DNA of 64,000 nucleotides from Sporosarcina sp. NCCP-2716 (GCF_023707985.1 NZ_BRCF01000005.1:62001-126000); one strand, 5' to 3'. Shown: positions 52,986 to 61,522, numbered from the stretch's first letter. Numbers and translations: made by a program. Notes: generated by a model from the sequence alone, not told the origin.

Positions 52986-53065
52986 TTCGTATGCGAAACA
53001 AAACGGTTGCCAAACACAATCAAGGAGAGTAGTATAGTTCGAGTGCGAATTGTTTCGATACGAAA
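52986..53065 (+). promoter_or_regulatory. MarR operators flanking the efflux-operon promoter
   Basis: Three palindromes share TTCG/CGAA arms: TTCGTATGCGAA (52986-52997), TTCGAGTGCGAA (53038-53049) and TTTCGATACGAAA (53053-53065). A promoter lies between the first and second: TTGCCA (53007-53012), 17 bases, TAGTAT (53030-53035). Repressor bound at these sites would block the -35 and the start region. They precede marR itself, so autoregulation is expected. Confidence 0.7.
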
Positions 53066-53100
53066 TACCGACAAATCAACTAATGTAAGGAGGGTCCAAG

Positions 53101-53562
53101 ATGGAGAATGCATATACCAGCCCGATCCTGAGCACGTTTTCAGCTATCAATCAAGCGCTGTTCAAGCTGTCGAAGGAAGATGCCGAGCGGAACGGGCTGA
53201 CCGTTCCCCAGCTGAAGGCGCTTTACCGGGTAGCCTCGAAACCCGGTCAGGGACTCGTCGAATTGGCCGATGCGCTGAAGCTGACGAACAGTACCGTAAG
53301 CGGCATCGTGGACCGGCTCGTGAAGAATGGCCTGTTCACACGGGAACAGCTGGCAGATGATCGGCGATCCGTGACTATCAACCTGACGCAAGCAGGTGAG
53401 CAGAAGCTCCATGACATCGTCAGCGGCGGCTCGCGGCTCGTCGACAAGCTGTCTGAAATCGAACGGCTGCCGGAAGAAGAACTGGAGGCGCTGTTCAGCC
53501 TGCATTCGAAGATTTTGGAGATTCTCACGGCAAACCCACCCACAGGAGGAATGGACGAATGA
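53101..53562 (+). CDS. MarR-family transcriptional regulator
   Basis: A 153-residue winged-helix protein: recognition helix region LADALKLTNSTVSGIVDRLVKNGL and wing with the DDRRSV motif typical of MarR (about 80-86), with N- and C-terminal dimerisation helices. AAGGAGG precedes the ATG. First gene of a three-gene operon with an HlyD-like adaptor and a DHA2 transporter; the stop overlaps the adaptor start (ATGA). It is expected to repress its own operon through the TTCG/CGAA palindromes upstream and to be released by a drug-like ligand. Confidence 0.9.
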   Translation: MENAYTSPILSTFSAINQALFKLSKEDAERNGLTVPQLKALYRVASKPGQGLVELADALKLTNSTVSGIVDRLVKNGLFTREQLADDRRSVTINLTQAGEQKLHDIVSGGSRLVDKLSEIERLPEEELEALFSLHSKILEILTANPPTGGMDE

Positions 53563-54206
53563 ATATGAAAAAAATGCTGATGCTGAATGTTGTCCTGCTT
53601 ATTGTACTCGTAGGCGGCGGCTTTGCAGGCTATTACTTTTACAATAAGTCAGTAACCTACCTATCGACGGATAACGCGCAAGTGGCTGGCCAGCAAGTCC
53701 GGATCGCTTCACCCGCCGCCGGCAAGCTGACGGAATGGAAAGGCGCGACTGGCGACACATTCAAGAAAGGTGACACGGTCGGAACGATGGAAGCTGTCAG
53801 TGAACAAGGGAAGATGGAAATGCCGATCACGGCACCGGCTGACGGGACGATCGTCCAGTCCACTGCTGTCGAGAATACGATGGTCGGGGCAGGAACGCCG
53901 CTTGCGGTCAGCTATGACATGACTAATCTGTGGGTCACTGCCAATATCGAAGAAACGAAAATCGATGATGTGAAAGTCGGGCAGGAAGTGGATATCTATG
54001 TCGATGCGTATCCGGATTTGAAACTTACGGGCGAAGTGAAGGAGATCGGCCTGGCCACTGCAGGGACGTTCTCACTGCTTCCTTCTACCAACGCATCCGG
54101 TAATTACACGAAAGAAACACAAGTGATCCCTGTCCGTATTTCCATCGATGACTATGCTGAAAAACTCATACCGGGCATTAACGTGACTGTCCGAATCCAC
54201 AAGTAA
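53559..54206 (+). CDS. HlyD/EmrA-family membrane-fusion adaptor
   Basis: A 215-residue protein with an N-terminal membrane anchor (MLNVVLLIVLVGGGFAGYYF), then a biotinyl-lipoyl-like half-motif (STDNAQVAGQQVRIASPAAGKL) and a beta-barrel (LWVTANIEETKIDDVKVGQEVDIYVD). It lacks the long coiled-coil hairpin of Gram-negative EmrA, normal for Gram-positive adaptors. Starts at 53559, overlapping marR by four bases; an ATG at 53565 is an alternative. It should work with the transporter encoded 13 bp downstream. Confidence 0.87.
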   Translation: MNMKKMLMLNVVLLIVLVGGGFAGYYFYNKSVTYLSTDNAQVAGQQVRIASPAAGKLTEWKGATGDTFKKGDTVGTMEAVSEQGKMEMPITAPADGTIVQSTAVENTMVGAGTPLAVSYDMTNLWVTANIEETKIDDVKVGQEVDIYVDAYPDLKLTGEVKEIGLATAGTFSLLPSTNASGNYTKETQVIPVRISIDDYAEKLIPGINVTVRIHK

Positions 54207-54219
54207 AGGCGGGACACGA

Positions 54220-56064
54220 ATGACAATGTATCTCATCGGGTATCTCGTGATCGCAGTCATTCTGCTCGTCACCGTCAACTTCATGGTGCGGAATGCAGAT
54301 AAGCGGAAGGCTGCACGAACAGAGCACCCGAAATCCGACAGCAGTGCTGCGCGCCCGGTCCGCGAAACCGGACCTGTCAATGATGCGGCAGTTACGCCGT
54401 CCACTGAAACCGATCCCCAGGCACCGCTCACCGAAGCGATCGCCCACAGCGAACCGCCGAAGTCGGAAGCTGTGCGGGAGGAAGAGCCGCCATCCGCGAA
54501 AGTTGGAGCAAAGCCGGCATTCGATCCGGCTGCTCTTGAAAGTATGAGGGGCAAAATCATCGTGACGATGATGCTTGGTGCTTTTGTCGCGATCCTCAAC
54601 CAGACGCTGCTCAATGTCGCAATCCCTCATATCATGACGGATTTGAACGTGTCGGCGAGCACGGTCCAATGGCTGTCCACAGGGTACATGCTGACGAACG
54701 GGATCTTCATCCCGATCACAGCATTCCTGATCGCAAGGCTCGGTACGAGGAAGCTGTTCATATCCGCGGTGTTCGCGTTCACGGTTGGCTCGCTCATCTG
54801 TGCGCTGTCTCCGACATTTGCGATGCTCATGATCGGCCGGGTCGTACAGGCCGCGGGGGCGGGTGTCATGATGCCGCTGCTGATGACCGTCTTCCTGACG
54901 ATCTATCCGCCCGAAAAACGGGGGGCTGCGATGGGAATGTTCGGTGTTGCGGTACTGTTCGCCCCGGCAATCGGGCCAACTCTTTCCGGTTGGCTCATCG
55001 GCCATTACAACTGGCACATCCTCTTCGATATCGTCATTCCGTTCGGAGTTGCCGCGCTTGTCATGGCATTCTTCTGGATGATCGATGTCACCGAAATCAC
55101 GAAACCGAAGTTCGACACGTGGGGATTCATCTTCTCGACGATCGGCCTCGGATTCCTGCTGTACGGCTTCAGCGAAGCGGGCAACAATGGGTGGGGCAGC
55201 GCTATCGTCCTCATCACGCTGGCGATCGGACTCGTCGGACTCGCCGCTTTCATCATCCACGAACTGACGACGGATGAACCGATGCTCGAACTGCGCGTCT
55301 TCAAGTATGATATCTTCGCGCTGACGACGATCATCGGCTCGATCATCAACATGGCGATGTTCGCGGCGATGCTCCTTCTGCCGATCTATCTGCAGAACAT
55401 CCGCGGATTCTCGGCGCTCGATTCCGGTCTGCTCATGCTGCCGGGGGCAATTGTCATGGCGATCATGCTGCCGATTTCCGGTAAGCTGTTCGACAAATAC
55501 GGCGCCCGCTGGCTAGCAGTGTTCGGTCTTGCCATCACTGTGCTGACGACATGGGGCTTCACGACACTCAATATGACGACGTCGTACGGATTCATCCTGC
55601 TGCTGTACGTGCTGCGGATGTTCGGTATGTCCTTCTTGTCGATGACCGTTACGACGGAAGGGATGAACCAGCTGCCGACGCATCTCGCGGGACACGGGAC
55701 CGCTGCTTCCAATACCGCAAGAACGGTCGCGGGCAGTATCGGCACCGCGTTCCTGATCACCGTCATGACGACACGGACGGCGTTCCACTCGGCGACTTAT
55801 TCCAATGTGCTGACGACGTCGAACGGGTATCTGACATCGAAACTCGGCGAGCTCGGTACAGGGATCTCCTCGATGGCCGGGCTGCCTGCTGAACAGGGGC
55901 AAGGACTTGCAACGACGCTGCTGTATGGTGAAGCGATGAAACGCGCGACTGTCAACGGTATCAATGACGCGTTCATCGTGGCGACAGGCATCGCGTTCGC
56001 CGCGTTCGTCCTCGCGTTCTTCATCAAACGGGCACGGCTTGAAGACAGCGGGAAAAACAGCTGA
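54220..56064 (+). CDS. DHA2-family drug efflux transporter (EmrB/QacA type) with N-terminal extension
   Basis: A 614-residue membrane protein. Residues 108-605 are a 14-helix DHA2 transporter with NQTLLNVAIPHIMTDL, QWLSTGYMLTNGIFIP and the motif-C-like GVAVLFAPAIGPTLSGWL. The first 107 residues are unusual: one extra membrane helix (about 4-23, LIGYLVIAVILLVTVNFMV) and an 80-residue Pro/Glu/Ala-rich linker, making the protein about 100 residues longer than typical QacA/EmrB. Third gene of the MarR-controlled operon, pairing with the HlyD-like adaptor. Drug export is well supported; the substrate is unknown. Confidence 0.88.
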   Translation: MTMYLIGYLVIAVILLVTVNFMVRNADKRKAARTEHPKSDSSAARPVRETGPVNDAAVTPSTETDPQAPLTEAIAHSEPPKSEAVREEEPPSAKVGAKPAFDPAALESMRGKIIVTMMLGAFVAILNQTLLNVAIPHIMTDLNVSASTVQWLSTGYMLTNGIFIPITAFLIARLGTRKLFISAVFAFTVGSLICALSPTFAMLMIGRVVQAAGAGVMMPLLMTVFLTIYPPEKRGAAMGMFGVAVLFAPAIGPTLSGWLIGHYNWHILFDIVIPFGVAALVMAFFWMIDVTEITKPKFDTWGFIFSTIGLGFLLYGFSEAGNNGWGSAIVLITLAIGLVGLAAFIIHELTTDEPMLELRVFKYDIFALTTIIGSIINMAMFAAMLLLPIYLQNIRGFSALDSGLLMLPGAIVMAIMLPISGKLFDKYGARWLAVFGLAITVLTTWGFTTLNMTTSYGFILLLYVLRMFGMSFLSMTVTTEGMNQLPTHLAGHGTAASNTARTVAGSIGTAFLITVMTTRTAFHSATYSNVLTTSNGYLTSKLGELGTGISSMAGLPAEQGQGLATTLLYGEAMKRATVNGINDAFIVATGIAFAAFVLAFFIKRARLEDSGKNS

Positions 56065-56074
56065 ATCATGAACA

Positions 56075-56115
56075 GAAAAAGGGACGCCCACCAATTCAGG
56101 TGAGCGTCCTTTTCT
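56075..56115. terminator. Terminator between efflux operon and vanZ-like gene
   Basis: An A-rich GGGACGCCCACC arm pairs with GGTGAGCGTCC and a T run, with one mismatch. It overlaps the last codons of the vanZ-like gene on -. Confidence 0.75.
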
Positions 56116-56593
56116 TTTTGGCTTTCCGCCTTTGCGGGCGGAGCAGGCTGAAGAGCCGGATGACGAGCAGGAAGACCAACGCGCCGGCCAGGTCGAGTGC
56201 CACATCCTGCCACGTCGCGGTCCTGCCGCCTGTGAGCGACTGATGGAATTCATCCGCAGACGCTGCGGCGAACGTCAGCAGCAGGGCGAGGAAGAACCGG
56301 AACCGGTTTGCCGGCAGCAGCCAGTACAGGACGGAAGCGAGCGCACCGAACGTAAAGAAGTGCGCCGCCTTGCGGAAGAGGAATTCCAGGAAGTAGTAGT
56401 ACCCGCGCTCTTCCACGGAGATCGTCTTCCCCCAATACGGGATGTGCAGCTTGGACAGCGGTTCTTCGAGCGGCCGGTCGGGCAGCAGGCGCTCGAGCTG
56501 CGGAACGATCGTCTGCTGTTCGTACGTCTGGCTGGAAGAGAGGAACAGTCCTGCTAGAATGCCTATGAGGAGAACAGCTACTAGTTTTTTCAT
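56096..56593 (-). CDS. VanZ-like family membrane protein
   Basis: A 165-residue protein with four membrane helices and the VanZ-like core: FLEFLFRKAAHFFTFGALASVL, then SADEFHQSLTGGRTATWQDVALDLAGALV, which carries the conserved D-E-x-x-Q and D-x-x-x-D-x-x-G residues. A Lys/Arg-rich C-terminus follows. No ribosome site precedes the ATG; instead a TG-extended TATACT ends only six bases upstream, so the mRNA may be leaderless. VanZ-like proteins influence teicoplanin or lipid-linked processes, but their activity is unclear. Confidence 0.83.
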   Translation of the reverse strand: MKKLVAVLLIGILAGLFLSSSQTYEQQTIVPQLERLLPDRPLEEPLSKLHIPYWGKTISVEERGYYYFLEFLFRKAAHFFTFGALASVLYWLLPANRFRFFLALLLTFAAASADEFHQSLTGGRTATWQDVALDLAGALVFLLVIRLFSLLRPQRRKAKKKRTLT

Positions 56594-56720
56594 GGTGCGA
56601 GTATATCACAATTCCCGTTTTGCTGCAGAAGGAGCTGAATTCGAATTGACCGAGTTAGCGAAGCGTGCAGAAAGGGAAGAGGGACTGTAACTACTTTTAC
56701 TATTGAAACGGGGAAACAGC

Positions 56721-57746
56721 ATGAAACGGCTACTCTACTTGGACTGGCTCCGCATCCTGGCAGCGATCGCGGTTGTGGTCATCCATGTCTCGGCGGGCAT
56801 CGTGACGGACAGCTCCCAAACTTACCGCAGCCCGTGGATGGCGGGGAATTTCTATGAATCGCTCTCGAGATGGAGTGTGCCGATGTTTGTCATGATCAGC
56901 GGGGCGCTCATGCTCAGCAGCCGGAAGGAACAGCCGACCACCATTTTTCTCAGGAAGAAACTCGCGAAGATCCTCGTGCCGCTGCTCGTCTGGAGCATCA
57001 TCTATTATGCCAATGAAGTGAGGAAAGGGGCGTACGATTTCTCGATCTCCGATCTTCTGGAACGGCTCGCTTCCGATGATATTATGTATCATCTGTGGTT
57101 TCTGTATATGATTGCCGGCCTTTACCTCATCACGCCGCTGCTCAAAATACTAGTCCGCCATGCGAAACGGACGGATATCGAGTATTTCCTGCTGCTGTGG
57201 CTGATCGCTTCTGTCGGCCTTCACTGGATGACTTATATGGTCGGCTACCGGATTGAAATCGAACTGTATTTCGTCTCCCATTATGTCGGCTATTACATGC
57301 TCGGCTACTATCTGTTCACGTATGACCTGAAACCGGCTGTCCGGAAGTTGATCTATGCGGGCGGGTTCATCGGCTGGCTCCTGACTTTTTTCCTGACGTA
57401 CAAAGGGTCTGTATCGAGCAGTGAACCTCTCGAGTATTTCTGGTATGACGAACATTCGCCGAACGTGTTTCTGATCACACTCTCCCTGTTCGTCCTCTTC
57501 CAATCAACGAAAATCGGGGAGCTGCGCCTGCCGTGGGTCGGGAAAGTCATCAGTGAAGCGAGCTTCGGCATCTATCTCATCCATGTGCTTGTCATGCAGA
57601 CGCTCCATGAGCAGTTCGACTTCGTCTGGTTCAATCTCCATCCAATCATCGGGATACCGTACAAGGTGATGCTCGTTGTCGCAATCAGCACGGCCATCGT
57701 CTTCGTCATCCGGAAGGTGCCGATTGTGCGGGGGATCATCCCGTGA
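56721..57746 (+). CDS. Acyltransferase family 3 membrane protein
   Basis: A 341-residue protein with about ten membrane helices and the acyltransferase-3 signature: RLLYLDWLRILAAIAVVVIHVSAGIV at the N-terminus (with the conserved Arg and His), RSPWMAGNFYESLSRWSVPMFVMISG, and LWFLYMIAGLYLITPLL. It resembles WecH/OatA-type acetyltransferases without an extracellular SGNH domain. The ATG at 56721 follows a weak GGGG site; a TTG at 56703 is an alternative. It probably O-acetylates a surface glycan. Confidence 0.85.
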   Translation: MKRLLYLDWLRILAAIAVVVIHVSAGIVTDSSQTYRSPWMAGNFYESLSRWSVPMFVMISGALMLSSRKEQPTTIFLRKKLAKILVPLLVWSIIYYANEVRKGAYDFSISDLLERLASDDIMYHLWFLYMIAGLYLITPLLKILVRHAKRTDIEYFLLLWLIASVGLHWMTYMVGYRIEIELYFVSHYVGYYMLGYYLFTYDLKPAVRKLIYAGGFIGWLLTFFLTYKGSVSSSEPLEYFWYDEHSPNVFLITLSLFVLFQSTKIGELRLPWVGKVISEASFGIYLIHVLVMQTLHEQFDFVWFNLHPIIGIPYKVMLVVAISTAIVFVIRKVPIVRGIIP

Positions 57747-57814
57747 CAGCCGGGCAAGTTTACAGGTTGCAACAAGGGGTACAAATGATGTGAGCAGAAC
57801 AATAGTCTGAGAGG

Positions 57815-57840
57815 CCTATCTGTCCAGCAGATAGGTTTTC
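57815..57840 (+). terminator. Terminator after the acyltransferase gene
   Basis: CCTATCTG (57815-57822), loop TCCAG, CAGATAGG (57828-57835), then TTTTC. It is 69 bp after the stop codon. Confidence 0.75.
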
Positions 57841-57917
57841 TTCTGGACTCCTTCCAAAATAAAAAGGATGCAATGTGTGAAATTTGCAAGGGTAAGGGAC
57901 TTAATACACAATTATAA

Positions 57918-57945
57918 TTGACGATAATAGTACTAAAGGTATATT
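57918..57945 (+). promoter_or_regulatory. Promoter of the small-gene pair
   Basis: TTGACG (57918-57923), a 16-base spacer and TATATT (57940-57945). The -10 directly abuts an in-frame ATG at 57946, which therefore lies upstream of the mRNA start. Confidence 0.7.
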
Positions 57946-58014
57946 ATGAACGATGGATACAGGTGGCTGGCTCATTTGCTGTACCTGGATATTCATCAGG
58001 AGAAGGAGAAGACC

Positions 58015-58302
58015 ATGATGGAGTTTCTAGAGTACTTGAAAAGAAGACATGTGCTGGGCCCGGGCAGACGGCCGCTCTCAGACGTATCTGCGGAGCAGTA
58101 TGACAACCGACTGCACAACTTGAAACGGCGGGGCATCTACCAGGATGAACCGGAAGTGACGGAGGGGATGCTCGAACAGATAGCCCGGACGTACAAGAAC
58201 GGGCTCGACCATTACCCCCGCGCGCTCGCATACTATATCGAGTACTTGGATTACTTGGAGAAGTCCGGTTCACCGGACGGCGGTACAGGCACCGATTCCT
58301 GA
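58015..58302 (+). CDS. Uncharacterised small helical protein
   Basis: A 95-residue soluble protein. The start is ATG 58015 (or 58018), with AAGGAG six bases upstream; a 118-codon frame from 57946 is excluded by the promoter position. It appears all-helical, with YLKRRHVLGPGRRPLSDVSA, then YDNRLHNLKRRGIYQDE and YPRALAYYIEYLDYLE. The spacing of Arg, Tyr and Leu recalls the SAM-like core-binding domain of tyrosine recombinases, but no catalytic domain follows. I do not recognise the family. Followed 78 bp later by a PepSY protein on the same transcript. Confidence 0.68.
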   Translation: MMEFLEYLKRRHVLGPGRRPLSDVSAEQYDNRLHNLKRRGIYQDEPEVTEGMLEQIARTYKNGLDHYPRALAYYIEYLDYLEKSGSPDGGTGTDS

Positions 58303-58380
58303 TCAACGGCATTTCCGTTCCTCACACTTTCCGATCTGATGCATACATTGGCACAGAGAAGTGAAATTGGAGGAGATGGC

Positions 58381-58638
58381 GTGACAAATCAGCACTGGGC
58401 ACAACCGGACCGATACTGGGCAGACCATTGGCAGAATCCGAAATATCGGAGGATCTCGATAGACCAGGCAATGACGATCGCCTTACAGCAAGTCCCTGGG
58501 CAAGTGGTCAAAGCGGAACTCGAATATGATCACGGTATGGTCATTTACGAGGTGGAAATCCGCACTGCCGACGGTCATAAGTACGAAGTGAAGATCGATG
58601 CCGCCACTGGCAGTGTCCTGGACGTAAAACTCGACTGA
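58381..58638 (+). CDS. Small PepSY-domain protein
   Basis: An 85-residue protein of which residues 25-85 form a PepSY domain: ISIDQAMTIALQQVPGQVVKAELEYDHGMVIYEVEI and the usual ending YEVKIDAATGSVLDVKLD. It starts with GTG at 58381 behind GGAGGAG. No signal peptide is visible, which is unusual because PepSY proteins normally act outside the membrane; here it would be cytoplasmic unless exported another way. PepSY domains inhibit peptidases in several systems; the target here is unknown. Confidence 0.82.
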   Translation: MTNQHWAQPDRYWADHWQNPKYRRISIDQAMTIALQQVPGQVVKAELEYDHGMVIYEVEIRTADGHKYEVKIDAATGSVLDVKLD

Positions 58639-58642
58639 AACA

Positions 58643-58684
58643 AAACAGCCGCCGATGAGCAATCATGCTGATCGGCGGCTGTTT
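58643..58684 (+). terminator. Terminator after the PepSY gene
   Basis: AAACAGCCGCCGAT (58643-58656) and ATCGGCGGCTGTTT (58671-58684) form a perfect 14-bp stem. Confidence 0.85.
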
Positions 58685-58730
58685 CGCGTATTCAAGGGGA
58701 GTTTTCATCAATAGTAGAACGTTTCAACAC

Positions 58731-58798
58731 ATTACAACCCAATTAAAATTCGGAAATATGAAAAATAAGTGTTGTAATAGGTTGTTGCATGTTGTAAA
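58731..58798. promoter_or_regulatory. Helically phased GTTGT repeats upstream of the asparaginase operon
   Basis: GTTGTAATAG, GTTGTTGCAT and GTTGTAAAGT begin at 58771, 58781 and 58791, exactly one helical turn apart. ATTACAAC (58731-58738) is the exact reverse complement of GTTGTAAT (58771-58778). The cluster lies 37-100 bases before the asparaginase start and is probably a regulator-binding region. Confidence 0.5.
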
Positions 58799-58834
58799 GT
58801 ATTAGAAAATATTGAATCTTAGGAGTGTGAGCGT

Positions 58835-59860
58835 GTGAATGTTGACCGATTAGTGGATGTGGAACGGGGAGGATACATTGAGAGCAGTCATAGCGGACAT
58901 ATAGCGGTAGTCGACCGGGAGGGGAAACTGCTTTACAGTTGCGGAAATCCGGGACGCCATACGTTCGCCCGTTCTTCCATGAAGCCGCTGCAGGCAATTC
59001 CGCTCATCGAGACTGGGGCGGCAGCATACTTTACTATGGATGCCGCCGATATTTCCCTCGCCTGCGCTTCCCATAGCGGGGAGCTGCAGCATACGTCCAG
59101 AGTGCAGGACATATTGAAGAGGCTCGGCATGGAGACGGACGGCTTGAAATGCGGTATCCACCCGCCGCGTTGGAAAGAAGCCTATGAAGAAGTCGTGAAA
59201 ACGGAACAGCCGATCACCCCGATCTACAATAACTGTTCCGGGAAACATAGCGCGATGCTCGCCACCGCCAAATACATGGGCGAATCGGCTGAAGATTACT
59301 ACTTGCTCGATCATCCGGTGCAGCAGCGTATTCTCGAGGTGATCAGTGACCTGGCGGAGATCCCGGCCGATGAGATTGAGATCGGTATCGACGGATGCGG
59401 CCTGCCTGTCCACGGCATTCCTCTCGATCGTCTGGCGATGAGTTTCGCCAAGATGGCCCAGCCGGACCGGTTCCCGGAAAAGCGGAGACAGGCGATTGAA
59501 ACCGTCACCTCCTCCATGATGGCAGCCCCTGAAATGGTGGGAGGCACCGACCGATTCTGTACGGACTTCATGAAAGTAATGGGAGGCCGGATGTTCGGGA
59601 AAGCCGGTGCGGAAGGTGTCTATTGCATCGGTGACCTGGAAACCGGGCTTGGAATCGCCATAAAGATCGAAGACGGTAACGGCCGTGCAGCGTATCCGGC
59701 AGCTGTTGAAGTGCTGAAACAGCTCGATTTACTGACGGAGCAGCAGGAGCAGCAGCTTGCTTCCTACCATGTGCCGAAACTCCGTAACGCGAGGGAAGAA
59801 GTCATCGGCCACTTAAAGCCGGCATTCACGTTGAAAAATGCATCCTGCATTTTATCATAA
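58835..59860 (+). CDS. Asparaginase (thermolabile, Rhizobium type II family)
   Basis: A 341-residue protein of the family represented by Rhizobium etli thermolabile L-asparaginase, unrelated to AnsA/AnsB. Marks: GNPGRHTFARSSMKPLQA near residue 35, ACASHSGE near 70, NNCSGKHSAMLA near 130, and GIDGCGLPVHGIPL near 185. Conserved Ser, Lys and Cys residues are present. It starts with GTG at 58835 with AGGAG seven bases upstream. It lies 27 bp before a peptide-binding protein gene, so the operon links peptide uptake with amide nitrogen release. Confidence 0.87.
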   Translation: MNVDRLVDVERGGYIESSHSGHIAVVDREGKLLYSCGNPGRHTFARSSMKPLQAIPLIETGAAAYFTMDAADISLACASHSGELQHTSRVQDILKRLGMETDGLKCGIHPPRWKEAYEEVVKTEQPITPIYNNCSGKHSAMLATAKYMGESAEDYYLLDHPVQQRILEVISDLAEIPADEIEIGIDGCGLPVHGIPLDRLAMSFAKMAQPDRFPEKRRQAIETVTSSMMAAPEMVGGTDRFCTDFMKVMGGRMFGKAGAEGVYCIGDLETGLGIAIKIEDGNGRAAYPAAVEVLKQLDLLTEQQEQQLASYHVPKLRNAREEVIGHLKPAFTLKNASCILS

Positions 59861-59887
59861 ACGACTTAGACAAAAGGGGAGAAGAAG

Positions 59888-61483
59888 ATGAAAAAGACAG
59901 TAGGTTGGCTTTCTGCGCTGGCAATGGTGCTCGTCCTCATGCTGGCAGGATGCAGCGACTCGGGTAAGGAAGGGAGCACTGCAGAAAAAGGCGGGGACGG
60001 CAAGAAAGCAGTGAAAGAAGGCAAAGACCTGACCATCGCCGTCGCGGATAACTTCACGACGCTCGACCCGCATGATACGAACGATACACTATCGAACTCA
60101 GCGGAGAAAACGATGATGGAAGGCCTTCTTGGCTTTGACGAAAAGATGAACGTTGTCCCGCTGCTGGCGGAGGAGTATGAGGCAAGCGATGACGCGACGG
60201 AGTTCACATTCAAACTCCGGGAAGGCGTCAAGTTCCATGACGGGACACCGTTCAATGCGGAGGCCGTGAAAGTGAACTTTGACCGGCTGGCGGATCCGGA
60301 CAGCGGGCTGAAACGCCACAGTTTGTTCGCGCTCATCCAGTCGACAGAAGTCCTCAGTGATTATGAAGTGAAATTCACGCTGTCGGAACCGTTCGGCGCG
60401 ATGATCAACACATTCGCCCACCCTGCTGCCTTGATCCACAGTCCGAAAGCGCTTGAAGAGTACGGCAAAGATGTCGGGAAACACCCGGTCGGCACAGGTC
60501 CGTTCAAGTTCGTCGAGTGGAAGCCGAGTGAAGGGCTGAAGATCGAGAAGAACCCGGATTACTGGAAGAAAGGGTATCCGAAAGTCGATGCGATCACCTT
60601 CAAGCCGGTCTCTGAGAACGGTTCGCGGATTGCAATGCTGCAGACAGGTGAAGCGGACTTCATCTATCCGGTGCCGACTGAGCAAGTCGAAGGCGTCAAT
60701 GGGAAAAACGGCGTCGAGGTTGACAGCGAGCCGTCGATCGTAGTTCGTTACATGGCCATGAACACGATGAAAGAGCCATACAATGACGTGAAAGTACGCC
60801 AGGCGCTCAACTATGCCATCAACAAAGACGCATTCCTGAAAGTCGTCATGAACGGCCAGGGGGAGAAACTCGATTCGGTCATCGCACCGGACGTCCAGTT
60901 CTACTCCCAGCAGGAGCTGTATGAGTTTGATCTTGAAAAAGCGAAAGAGCTCTTGAAGGAAGCAGGCGTCAAAGAAGGACTGAAAGCGAAACTGTGGGGA
61001 GGGAACAGTTCCAGCACCGTGAAGGCGATGGAATTCCTTCAGCAGCAGCTCGCGGCTGTCGGTATTACGGTTGAAGTCGTGCCGATGGAGTCGGGGACGC
61101 TGTCAGACAAAATCTGGTCTGTCCAGAACCCGGAAGATGCGGAACTCGAGCTGTACTACGGCGGCTGGTCTCCGTCCACTGGAGATGCTGACTGGGGGAT
61201 CCGTCCGCTCGTAGGCGGCAAGGAAGCATTCCCGCCGAACTCGTACAACGTATCCTACTATGATAACGAAGAAGTGAACAAATTGATCAGTGCGGGTCTG
61301 CAGACAGCAGATGAAAACGCGAGAGCCGATGCTTATGAGAAGGCGCAAAAACTGATCTGGGATGATGCCCCTTGGGTGTTCCTTTCTGCGGATAATACGC
61401 TGGCCGGCAAGAAGAACTATTTGAAAGGTGTCTATTTGCTGCCGGACGGTTCACTGAGTGTTTCTGAAGCGGAAATTGAGTAA
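59888..61483 (+). CDS. Peptide ABC transporter substrate-binding lipoprotein (family 5)
   Basis: A 531-residue lipoprotein: signal peptide with lipobox LMLAGC (Cys about residue 22), a Gly/Lys/Glu-rich linker, then a family-5 solute-binding domain with TLDPHDTNDTLSNSAEKT, LREGVKFHDGTPFNAEAVK and PVGTGPFKFVEWKPSEG. Resembles GsiB/DppA/OppA. GGGGAG lies before the ATG. Two permeases and an ATPase follow. A hairpin just after the stop may raise its level above the membrane components. Ligand probably a peptide, possibly glutathione-like; not determinable here. Confidence 0.9.
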   Translation: MKKTVGWLSALAMVLVLMLAGCSDSGKEGSTAEKGGDGKKAVKEGKDLTIAVADNFTTLDPHDTNDTLSNSAEKTMMEGLLGFDEKMNVVPLLAEEYEASDDATEFTFKLREGVKFHDGTPFNAEAVKVNFDRLADPDSGLKRHSLFALIQSTEVLSDYEVKFTLSEPFGAMINTFAHPAALIHSPKALEEYGKDVGKHPVGTGPFKFVEWKPSEGLKIEKNPDYWKKGYPKVDAITFKPVSENGSRIAMLQTGEADFIYPVPTEQVEGVNGKNGVEVDSEPSIVVRYMAMNTMKEPYNDVKVRQALNYAINKDAFLKVVMNGQGEKLDSVIAPDVQFYSQQELYEFDLEKAKELLKEAGVKEGLKAKLWGGNSSSTVKAMEFLQQQLAAVGITVEVVPMESGTLSDKIWSVQNPEDAELELYYGGWSPSTGDADWGIRPLVGGKEAFPPNSYNVSYYDNEEVNKLISAGLQTADENARADAYEKAQKLIWDDAPWVFLSADNTLAGKKNYLKGVYLLPDGSLSVSEAEIE

Positions 61484-61493
61484 GCATGGATAC

Positions 61494-61522
61494 AGGAGCG
61501 CTGCAGTTCAGCGCTCCTTCTT
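61494..61522 (+). terminator. Intra-operon hairpin after the binding-protein gene
   Basis: AGGAGCGCTG (61494-61503) and CAGCGCTCCT (61509-61518) form a perfect 10-bp stem followed by TCTTT. The interrupted T run suggests partial termination or mRNA end protection. Confidence 0.65.

Noticed and set aside
54178..55260. 360-codon minus-strand frame opposite the DHA2 pump
   Set aside because: Antisense of a clear membrane transporter; it has no recognisable protein features.
58747..58765. CodY box before the asparaginase operon
   Set aside because: The best match to the 15-base consensus has five mismatches, too weak to claim.
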